A DNA stretch of 24,761 nt from a virus, in the IMG/VR virus record IMGVR_UViG_3300040801_000429, positions 1 to 24,761 of that record. The stretch is one strand, 5' to 3'. A program made the translations under genes and the position numbers. Positions 12,723 through 20,886 of the stretch are shown one piece after another (the first letter of the stretch is position 1; every line of letters starts with the position of its first letter). A model generated the notes under the pieces. The model had not been told where the DNA came from, ran no database searches, and saw nothing but the letters and a program-made list of their open reading frames with translations.

Positions 12723-15700
12723 ATTTATCCAAGGTGATTTTATAGAGGAAATCAAAAAAGGTTTTGAGGACTCTTTAAGTGCGTTAGATCAATATGATAA
12801 GTCATTAAAATCTATTGCTACCACTATGAGCGGTGAGTTTGCTAAAACTCAAAAAGCTACTATTCAAAATATTGAAAAGCTCAATAAATTAGACTTGCAA
12901 TCTGAAAAGCTAGCTAAGCAAAAGCTACAAACTGAGCAACAAAAAATAAGAGTAACCGAGCAACAAAAAAAGGCTTTAATTGCAGAGGAGCGTTTAAAAC
13001 AATCAAAGCTAAGGACTGACCAACAATTAAGGCGAGAAGCTGAAAGACAAGAAAAACAACAAAAGAAATTAGCTAAAGATTTAGCTGATCAAAATAATGC
13101 ATACAAAAAACTATCTAGGTCATCTTTAGAATATAAAAACCGATCAAAAAGATTAGGCGCTGAATTATTACTATTAGAGCAGTCGGGCAAAAAGAACAAC
13201 AGAACTTGGACAGAAACTAAAAGGCGTTATGATGAGGCCACAAGACAGGCGCAAATTACTGATAAGCAATTAAAAAAGTTAGATGCAACAGTTGGCGACC
13301 ATCAACGTAAAGTAGGTAATTACAGCAAAGCTCTTAATGGTGCTTCACGTGCATTAGGTCAACTTGGTATTGCCATGGGAGTTGGTGCAGTTGCAAAAGG
13401 TATATTTGACTTTAATAAAAACCTATCCAAAGCGACAAACCAAGCGCAAACCTTATTCGAAGTAAGCGAGGAAGGAGCAAAACAAATAGCACAAGATGCT
13501 ACGATAATAGCTAAGGCTTATGGTAAGGATGTTAACGAGGTATTAAAAGCGGGCAACGTATTACAACGTCAATTTGGAGTAAGTTCTGAACAATCATTTG
13601 AAATATTAAATAGAGGTTTTGAGAAAGGTGCTGATGTTTCAGGAGAATTACTTGAGAATATAAACGAGTATTCTACACAATTAAGACTTGCAGGATTAAA
13701 TGCTGAGCAATCAATATCAATTATCACCCAATCACAGCAACAAGGGGTGTTTAGTGATAAAGGTATTGACGCGATTAAAGAAGCTACATTGTCATTAAGA
13801 GAGATGACACCAGCAGCAGCAGAGGCACTAGATGCAATTGGAATGAGTGCTGAGCAAGTGCAAAGAGATATTGCGAGCGGTTCAAAAACTTACTTTGATG
13901 TTATTCAAGAAATTGCTGCACGTACAAATGACATAGGAGAGAACACACAAGCAGCGGGTCTTATACTTGCCGACGTATTCAAAGGGGCAGGAGAAGATGC
14001 AGGAGACTTTATATTCTCGTTAGGCGAAATGAACACCGAGTTAAACGATTTAGAGGACACAAATAAAGGCGTTGAAGGTGCTATACAGAATTTAACTAAA
14101 GAGTTTTACGAACTTGTTTTTGGAGTTAATGAAAGTTTAAATGTAACAGGGTTATTTTCAGGTGCTATAAACTTTTTAGCAGACAACCTAGGCACTATAA
14201 TAGGTTTAATTCCAAGGTTATTAGCTTACTGGGTTGTTTATGCTAATCGTGTTAAGATAGCAAGAGCGGAGCAGTTTTTATTTAACGGTGGATTGGTTAA
14301 AACCATTAGAAATATACCTAAAATGATAAAGGGATTAAAGATGTCTTCTTTGTCTTTTAAAAGTTTAGGTGCATCCATGAAGTCCATACCTTTTGTGGCT
14401 ATAATAGCTTTAATTGTTGAACTTGTCAGTTGGTTGTGGAACACGGCAGACGCAACAGATGCGGTTACAGATGCTGAAAACGCTTCAACAGATGCTTATA
14501 AAAAAGGAAATGAAGCAAGAGCTGAAAGGATAAGTCAGCAAAAAACTATTGAAGACCAAGTAAAAATGGCTAATAGTTTAACACAAACACAATTAAAACT
14601 ACTAAGAGACAAAATAAAGGCACAAATTGACGATACAGAATCAAATGATTTGGCAATAAAAACAGCTAAAGAAGTTATCGATCAAAACAAAAATGAAACA
14701 AAGGAAATTAGAAATAAAATTGACGCTTTAAGAGAAAAAAGACGTGAAATGACTCTCGATGCAGATGCGTCTTTAGATGAAATAAATGCAATTACAGATA
14801 AAATAAAACAACTTCAAAAGGAGGATGTAAGACTCAAAGAAAATCAAAAATTAAGAGCTCAAGGTTTAGAATTAACAGATAACGAAATAGAAAGAAGAAA
14901 TAAATTACAAAAACAATTAGCAATAATCCTACCCTTAATCAAAGAAGAAACAAGAGAAAGACCGAAAATAACACGTGAAACAAAAAAACAAAACGAAGTA
15001 GTCGAGGAGCAAATAGACCTATGGCAAGAATATATTGACCAGATTAAAAAAGTGCGTGAACAACAAGACTTAATGTCTATTGATATTGATGAAGATAGTT
15101 TAATTGGTGATGCGCCTAGTTTAACTGAACCAATGAATAAAGCGTTAGATGAAACTAGAAAGATATACAACATACAGGAAACTGATTTAATCAACTCATT
15201 AAGAAAAAGAGAAATAACACAGTCTCAATTTGATCAAAGAATGCTTGATATGAAGTTGGAAAGACTTCGTAAAGAGCGTGAAATCATGTACGTTCACGGT
15301 GAGGATATAACCGAAATTGATAAGCAGATAGCGCGAACACTTTTAGACCAAAATTTAAAAGCGCAAGAAGAATACTTTGAACAAGTAGCACAGATAGCTC
15401 AAAAAGCAAACGAAATACTACAAGATCAGTTTGATTCGCGTATGCAAATGGAGCAAGATAAAGCAGATGCAGCTAAAAGAGAACAAGACCGTATTATAGC
15501 ATTTGCTGCAGAAGGAAACGACAAAGCAAACGAATCTTTAAAAGCTCAAATTCAAGCCGAAAGAGATGCTTTAAACGAAAAGGAACGGATTAGAAAACAA
15601 AAGGAAAGAGCTGAATTTATCACAACAGCACTTCAAAATGTACAAAATCAATTAGCAAATGGAGCAACTGCAACAGAAGCCATTGGTTCAACGGTTGCAT

Positions 15701-16149
15701 TAGAGGCTGCATTGCGTGCATTATTTGCAGGATTTCAAGGATTCTACAAAGGTACAGATAACGCCCCCGAAGGTTTTGCATGGCTTCATGAAAAAGGTGG
15801 AGAGGCTGTTTTGGATAAAAAAGGAAGGCTTAAAGAGATTGGTAGTAACATTGGGCCACAACTCCGATACTTAGATAAAGGCGACAAAGTTATACCACAC
15901 AAAAAAACAATGGATATACTTAATAGCCATTCTAATTTAGAGGGCGCTAGCAAGGTTGCTAAACAAATGACTTATGGAAGTGATGGTGGGGCTGAGTTAT
16001 TGAGAGAAATGAAACGAAACAATCAATTATTGAAACGTATTCCGCAAAATGCTCTTAGCGCAGAGAGAATAGGGAATATTATTAAGATGATTTCAACTGA
16101 AAGAAAAGCGGGTAGAACAAGAATAAACACATTTAAAATTAAAGGATAA
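12697..16149 (+). CDS. Tail tape measure protein
   Basis: At 1150 residues this is the longest gene of the tail region. The tape measure fixes tail length and helps DNA pass the cell envelope. Residues about 20-210 are a long Gln/Lys/Glu-rich coiled coil. A glycine/alanine-rich hydrophobic stretch follows (LGQLGIAMGVGAVAKGIF, about 217-235). The conserved tape measure core lies at about 260-450, with AIGMSAEQVQRDI followed by a phage-tail minor domain-like region. There are hydrophobic segments near 486-516 and 561-581, likely membrane-active. More coiled coil fills 600-980. The C-terminal motif KGTDNAPEGFAWLHEKGGEAVLDKKG (about 1018-1043) is typical of tape measure ends in this host group. 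By the usual 1.5 angstrom per residue rule the tail would be around 170 nm. It overlaps the previous gene by 26 bases and the next by one. Confidence 0.9.
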   Translation: MSSPIKKDEFIQGDFIEEIKKGFEDSLSALDQYDKSLKSIATTMSGEFAKTQKATIQNIEKLNKLDLQSEKLAKQKLQTEQQKIRVTEQQKKALIAEERLKQSKLRTDQQLRREAERQEKQQKKLAKDLADQNNAYKKLSRSSLEYKNRSKRLGAELLLLEQSGKKNNRTWTETKRRYDEATRQAQITDKQLKKLDATVGDHQRKVGNYSKALNGASRALGQLGIAMGVGAVAKGIFDFNKNLSKATNQAQTLFEVSEEGAKQIAQDATIIAKAYGKDVNEVLKAGNVLQRQFGVSSEQSFEILNRGFEKGADVSGELLENINEYSTQLRLAGLNAEQSISIITQSQQQGVFSDKGIDAIKEATLSLREMTPAAAEALDAIGMSAEQVQRDIASGSKTYFDVIQEIAARTNDIGENTQAAGLILADVFKGAGEDAGDFIFSLGEMNTELNDLEDTNKGVEGAIQNLTKEFYELVFGVNESLNVTGLFSGAINFLADNLGTIIGLIPRLLAYWVVYANRVKIARAEQFLFNGGLVKTIRNIPKMIKGLKMSSLSFKSLGASMKSIPFVAIIALIVELVSWLWNTADATDAVTDAENASTDAYKKGNEARAERISQQKTIEDQVKMANSLTQTQLKLLRDKIKAQIDDTESNDLAIKTAKEVIDQNKNETKEIRNKIDALREKRREMTLDADASLDEINAITDKIKQLQKEDVRLKENQKLRAQGLELTDNEIERRNKLQKQLAIILPLIKEETRERPKITRETKKQNEVVEEQIDLWQEYIDQIKKVREQQDLMSIDIDEDSLIGDAPSLTEPMNKALDETRKIYNIQETDLINSLRKREITQSQFDQRMLDMKLERLRKEREIMYVHGEDITEIDKQIARTLLDQNLKAQEEYFEQVAQIAQKANEILQDQFDSRMQMEQDKADAAKREQDRIIAFAAEGNDKANESLKAQIQAERDALNEKERIRKQKERAEFITTALQNVQNQLANGATATEAIGSTVALEAALRALFAGFQGFYKGTDNAPEGFAWLHEKGGEAVLDKKGRLKEIGSNIGPQLRYLDKGDKVIPHKKTMDILNSHSNLEGASKVAKQMTYGSDGGAELLREMKRNNQLLKRIPQNALSAERIGNIIKMISTERKAGRTRINTFKIKG

Positions 16150-17831
16150 TGATTCAATATTTCTTAGATGGCCAACCTTGTAACCCGAAAGATTCGGAGT
16201 TAATTGATTTTGAATTAGATTTTAGAACTAAAAGACAGAAAAGAATAGAGCCGTCAGTTTCAACAGTTACCTTTGTTCGTGAGGACAGACAAAGAGTAGT
16301 TGACTTTATTACACAATATTCGACATTAGAAGGAATGCCTTTTGATATTCAAATGGGGTCTTTGCTTTTGCAATACGAGTTAGACTTTACAACGGAAAGC
16401 TTTGAAAAAGGAGATACTTTTGTTGTTTGTGAATTTAGGCGAAGAAGAGGGTTAGATTCTTTTTTTAAGAATGCAGACTCTACAAGCTGGAGAATAGTTG
16501 ATTTCCAACCTGGAGATTTTCGTTCAATTGAATACATTGTCAAACCTAATCAACAAGGGCTTTATTTTATATCGCTTTCTTTAGCGTTGCTTTCTTTGCG
16601 ACAAGAAATAGCTAAATCAGTTCAAGAAGTTCAAGAGGGTATTGCAGATGTTGTTAAGGCATCTGTGCCAGTTGGCGCTCCCCCTGCTCCAGATTGGGGA
16701 GCTATAATTGTTGCTTCAATTAAGCTTGCTGCAAGAATAGCTTATTTTATATTTATTTTTGCGGCTTTAATATCGACAGTCCTAGACATTATAAGGTTGA
16801 TATTTCCTTTGGTGCGTGAATTTAAATGTATAGGCTTAAAAAGAATGGTGGAGGTTGGATGTCAAGAGTTGGGATATACGCTTGAAAGCAATTTATTAGA
16901 TTCATTAGAAGAGTTAACTATTATACCAGTACCGCTGAACAACCCTGATAAAACATGGTTTAGAGAGGTTTTTATGCCTCAATCGCTAGCTTATACATTA
17001 GGTTACCCAACAGAAAGAGATGTTTTTCCTTATTTTGGAGACGTATTAGAATTTATTGAAAATACATTTAATGCCGAAATTAAAGTATCTAATGGAGTAG
17101 TGAAAATTGAAAACGAAAGCTATTTTCTCCAAAATCCAAGCGGTGTAAAAGATGCAGCGTTTAACCTAGTTCCAGATAACGAAACGGTTGTTCGCTATAA
17201 TAATGACGATCAATTTAAAAGAAAAATATTTGTTCAAGCAATTGATTCAAGCGATGTAAATACGATGGATGACACTAACGATACTATTCTTGAATTAAGA
17301 GGCGAAACAATTACAAGTCCACATAATTTATCGAATTTAAGGAATGTGTTGAAAATAGAAATAGACACTGCTAGAGCGACAAACAAAGGAAAATTAAACA
17401 TAGTAGAGAAATTTGCCAAAACAATAGCAAAAGCAGTGGATGTTTTTACTGGTGGTAGTTTGGCTTCAAATATCGCTGATCGAGTTAATATAATGCAAGT
17501 CTCAGATCAATACTTTACACGAACAAAATGGGCTTGGATGCAAGGCAAAAGACTTCATCCCGATCAAAATAAATATATTGGAATGTCAGCAATATACAAC
17601 AACTATCACATTTCAAAAAATAATGAAAATAACCTAAAAGAAATAACAGAAAAAATGCCACAGGCATTAAATATGAATAAGTTTTTTAACATTGAACAAA
17701 ATAATTACGTAACTTTGAACGGAGAAGTTGCGAAAATTTTGTATGTTAAATTCAATGAGTGGGATAGGTTTGCCGAAATAGACTACGAAAAACGTGTGCA
17801 AAATAACAACGTAATAACGACTGTAATATGA
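16149..17831 (+). CDS. Tail hub/distal tail or baseplate protein
   Basis: The 560-residue protein follows the tape measure with a TAATG junction, the place of distal tail and hub proteins in siphophages. The N-terminus (MIQYFLDGQPCNPKDSELIDFELDF) is beta-rich, as in distal tail proteins. A long hydrophobic segment at about 182-217 (IIVASIKLAARIAYFIFIFAALISTVLDIIRLIFPL) is unusual for a hub and could be a membrane-active region used in DNA entry. The C-terminal half (about 250-560) is mixed, with YFGDVLEFIENTFNAEIKV and a final strand set (NNYVTLNGEVAKILYVKFNEWDRFAEIDYEKRV) typical of tail-tip beta domains. It overlaps the next gene by four bases (ATGA). Function is inferred from position and fold pattern. 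Confidence 0.6.
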   Translation: MIQYFLDGQPCNPKDSELIDFELDFRTKRQKRIEPSVSTVTFVREDRQRVVDFITQYSTLEGMPFDIQMGSLLLQYELDFTTESFEKGDTFVVCEFRRRRGLDSFFKNADSTSWRIVDFQPGDFRSIEYIVKPNQQGLYFISLSLALLSLRQEIAKSVQEVQEGIADVVKASVPVGAPPAPDWGAIIVASIKLAARIAYFIFIFAALISTVLDIIRLIFPLVREFKCIGLKRMVEVGCQELGYTLESNLLDSLEELTIIPVPLNNPDKTWFREVFMPQSLAYTLGYPTERDVFPYFGDVLEFIENTFNAEIKVSNGVVKIENESYFLQNPSGVKDAAFNLVPDNETVVRYNNDDQFKRKIFVQAIDSSDVNTMDDTNDTILELRGETITSPHNLSNLRNVLKIEIDTARATNKGKLNIVEKFAKTIAKAVDVFTGGSLASNIADRVNIMQVSDQYFTRTKWAWMQGKRLHPDQNKYIGMSAIYNNYHISKNNENNLKEITEKMPQALNMNKFFNIEQNNYVTLNGEVAKILYVKFNEWDRFAEIDYEKRVQNNNVITTVI

Positions 17832-18055
17832 TTGATTTAGGGGATATAGATGGAGATGTTTTTAACAAAATGAAGAGTCAAATAGATTCTTTAGCTAACG
17901 TAATTTATAAAGCTCAAAAAGAAGCAGAAAAAGATCCAGAGCTTCAAAAAATACATGGTGAAGGCATGGAAAAGGCAAAGGAAATATTAAGAGAAGCTAA
18001 AATAAAATCAGGCAACATAGATAAAGATATTGAAGAACTTAAAAACTATAAATAA
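17828..18055 (+). CDS. Small helical protein between tail hub and tail-tip genes
   Basis: The 75-residue protein starts with an ATGA overlap on the hub gene and its TAA overlaps the next ATG (TAATG), so all three are translationally coupled. It is almost entirely helical and charged (VFNKMKSQIDSLANVIYKAQKEAEKDPELQKIHGEGMEKAKEILREAKIK), with no membrane segment, cysteine or signal peptide. A coiled-coil linker or assembly factor at the tail tip is plausible. I recognise no family. Confidence 0.6.
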   Translation: MIDLGDIDGDVFNKMKSQIDSLANVIYKAQKEAEKDPELQKIHGEGMEKAKEILREAKIKSGNIDKDIEELKNYK

Positions 18056-20886
18056 TGCCAATAGGAACATCATCACACACGTTTAGAACATCTTTAACCG
18101 CCTTACCAGCGGATGCAACTAATTTTCCATTATGGAATATTCCTCAAATTATTGAGCATAGATTTAACGTGTTGTTTACTTTTGATTTCAATTCAAGTGT
18201 TACAGAACAAGTAATTATATCTTCACCAGCTCAATTAACGGTGCTTTCTGGTGATTGGCAAGGCAAAGGGGTTGTAATTGGTGATTCTCTAACTATTACA
18301 GCTACAATAGATGGTGCTTCAAATATTAATGCAACAGGTACGGTACAAGACATACAAGGCAATGAATTGTTTTTTACAACCTCTATATTTTCAACTTCAG
18401 AGGTTGGGCTAAACTTTCCTCAAGCGCCAGATAATGGCGTAATGACAATTTCTAATAACACAAGAGATACTCCAGAGGTTTTAGAGATTTTTTACAATAT
18501 GATTGAAAATTCAGCATCTTTTAATTTAGATTCTTTATTAGATGGTGAGGTAAATAGGTTCAGAGTTACTATACCTACAACGGATTCAACAGTTCCTTTT
18601 GAACAATTAGGTAATAAAAGCGGTGGGGGGTTTATTGATGCGGATTTAAGTAGAATAACGGCTGGTCCTGTAACTATTTTTTCTTGTCGCTTTAAGTATT
18701 TTAATTGGCTGGCTTTTGAAGATGCAAATTTTGATGAACCAGATTGGTTTAGCGCCAACAACTCATTAAAACCAGTGTTAAGGGTTAAAGGTTTTCCAGT
18801 GTTCAACAACCCTAATAGTTTTCTTGACGGTCAGTATATGAGTCAAAATGGAAATATCGGGAGGTATGGAGAGAATTATAACCAAGGCATAAACGATTAT
18901 ACGCTTAATTCTGTAGTTTATGAAAACTTATCGGGTGACGTTATTCCGAATATAGACCATGGACAAACAACAGTTGTTAGGGTTTCAGCAACAAGCGCAA
19001 CAGGTACGCCACGAAATTATTATGAAGCAGAGTTATTAACATTACCACCGACTAACAATTGGAAAAACAACGAATATTCAAACGCTCAAAATACATATAG
19101 AAGTCATTTATTTTGGGATGGTTCAACAGATGAAAATATTAACGCTGCTAAATTAGGCGCTTCTGTTACAATGGAACACGTATCAGTAAATGTTTCTGGA
19201 AATAATATTGAATTTGTTTTTAGGATCATTCCAAATAGTGTATTTACTAATTTTATAGATTCTTTGCAACCATTTGAAAGATTGTTTTCTTTGGTTTGTT
19301 GTGTTCAGGATGTAGGAGGTGATTCAAATGAGTTTAATAATGTAGCTTTAGTTTTGGGTCAATCAGCATTTGAGTCTCAACCAATACAAGGGCAAGTACT
19401 GAATACTAATTTATTAGGGTTTTATCCTCATTCGCAAGATATAAGCGGTTCAATAACACCGATATATAACGGATGTACGGAAGATGATTTTCTTTATCGC
19501 GCGAAATTAAATTTAAGTAAAAATGAAGTTATTGACACGATTAAAACTTCAATTCAAGTAGTTAGAGATTCAGATAATTTAGTTGTTGCAACCTTAGAAG
19601 ATTATGTATTTAATACTTCAAATGTAGTCATGTTGAATGGCGTCTTACAATTAAATGAATTTCAATCATTGAATCAATTCTTGGATGCGCCAAACAGAAA
19701 TTCAGCGCAAATAACATTAACAGGAAATGAAACGTCAAATGATTATGAAATAGACATAATTATATCATTAATTGCTAATTGGAGATACTGGCAAGCACAA
19801 AATAATAACGTAAATGATTTCTTTGATTTATCCTTGCCTAATAACGGACAAAATAGAGAATGGATGAGGTATTTACGTTTACCGGGTTATTCATTAAGAG
19901 CAAGAACTGAAATAATTAAAAACAATGTTGCTGATTATTTTGATGCAGAAATTCAATTACAGGATTATGAAGATAATTTAACTTCACCAACTGTAAATAC
20001 AACAATAAGTATAATTGACACTAATGGGGATGCTATATCTGCTATACCGAATAATCAAGAATTGATATTTAGGGCTGATCATGTTTTATTGTCTGGTGCG
20101 GCATGGGATGTGAATGACACTTATGGCTTCAATATGCTCAGAGCTAAAGAACAAGACCCAAGGCCACAGATAACAACTGTATGGGCTTGGACAACGCAAA
20201 ATAGTCCTTTACAACCTTTGACTGGAGAAACAGAAGCTCAATTAACTTTTCCTGCTCCAGACACAGCTAGGATAGAAAATAGGTTTAATTCTTCTATGTT
20301 GCAAGATGGTGAACATACTTTTGTTTCTCGAATTGAAAGCCCTATTAATCCTGAATGTATATTGCCCTTAACGTGGCTTTTTGATACAATGGAAACTTTT
20401 GGTGGAACACAACGAGAAAAGTTTGAGTTTTTTGTTCAATTGGCAAGAACTGGTGAGTTAAGTGCTAACGGTCTATGTTGCGCTGATTGTGACATTTCAG
20501 AAAGCCCAAGTCCAATTTACAAAGGCATGGCATTTGGTTCACTTGACGTAACAACAAATGATTTACCTACTATATGGACTGCTCCATTTTGTTGTCATGA
20601 TATTTATTTAGGAGATGGAGGGTGTACAGCTACATTTGACGCTCAAATTGATGCTATATTTGCAGGAATAGACGGTGACTTAACAGCGTTTGAAGGCTTG
20701 AATGTGCCAACTCAAGCTAATCCTTTCGGGGGTGCTAATTGGGAACTATTAGGACAAAAAATATTTGACTTTACAACCGATGAGGTTCTACGCTATGACA
20801 TGGTGAGTTACTTTATATTAAACGGTATAGCGATATATTGTGACCCAAGTGGCGCTACAATTTTCCAAACTTTAAATGTTACATAA
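18055..20886 (+). CDS. Large tail-tip structural protein
   Basis: The 943-residue protein is dominated by short beta-strands with Thr, Ser, Asn and Asp-rich turns, and shows no signal peptide or membrane segment. It probably consists of stacked beta-sandwich domains forming the tail tip or its side fibres. Cysteine clusters stand out: VCCVQD near residue 413, LCCADCD near 806 and FCCHD near 845 with GGCTAT shortly after. These could bind metal or form disulfides after release from the cell. No glycosidase or peptidase motif is recognisable. A G6 run occurs at 18625-18630 (codons GGT GGG GGG in a Gly stretch). It is directly adjacent to the following fibre gene, with stop and start codons touching, so the two are likely co-translated partners of one adsorption apparatus. 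Confidence 0.6.
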   Translation: MPIGTSSHTFRTSLTALPADATNFPLWNIPQIIEHRFNVLFTFDFNSSVTEQVIISSPAQLTVLSGDWQGKGVVIGDSLTITATIDGASNINATGTVQDIQGNELFFTTSIFSTSEVGLNFPQAPDNGVMTISNNTRDTPEVLEIFYNMIENSASFNLDSLLDGEVNRFRVTIPTTDSTVPFEQLGNKSGGGFIDADLSRITAGPVTIFSCRFKYFNWLAFEDANFDEPDWFSANNSLKPVLRVKGFPVFNNPNSFLDGQYMSQNGNIGRYGENYNQGINDYTLNSVVYENLSGDVIPNIDHGQTTVVRVSATSATGTPRNYYEAELLTLPPTNNWKNNEYSNAQNTYRSHLFWDGSTDENINAAKLGASVTMEHVSVNVSGNNIEFVFRIIPNSVFTNFIDSLQPFERLFSLVCCVQDVGGDSNEFNNVALVLGQSAFESQPIQGQVLNTNLLGFYPHSQDISGSITPIYNGCTEDDFLYRAKLNLSKNEVIDTIKTSIQVVRDSDNLVVATLEDYVFNTSNVVMLNGVLQLNEFQSLNQFLDAPNRNSAQITLTGNETSNDYEIDIIISLIANWRYWQAQNNNVNDFFDLSLPNNGQNREWMRYLRLPGYSLRARTEIIKNNVADYFDAEIQLQDYEDNLTSPTVNTTISIIDTNGDAISAIPNNQELIFRADHVLLSGAAWDVNDTYGFNMLRAKEQDPRPQITTVWAWTTQNSPLQPLTGETEAQLTFPAPDTARIENRFNSSMLQDGEHTFVSRIESPINPECILPLTWLFDTMETFGGTQREKFEFFVQLARTGELSANGLCCADCDISESPSPIYKGMAFGSLDVTTNDLPTIWTAPFCCHDIYLGDGGCTATFDAQIDAIFAGIDGDLTAFEGLNVPTQANPFGGANWELLGQKIFDFTTDEVLRYDMVSYFILNGIAIYCDPSGATIFQTLNVT
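18625..18630 (+). repeat. G6 homopolymer in the tail-tip gene
   Basis: Six G follow CGGT within a Gly-rich turn (SGGGF). Single-base changes here would frameshift the 943-residue protein after about residue 192. The tract is uncommon in this AT-rich sequence and matters mainly because similar G7 tracts occur at 12632 and 22402. Confidence 0.35.
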
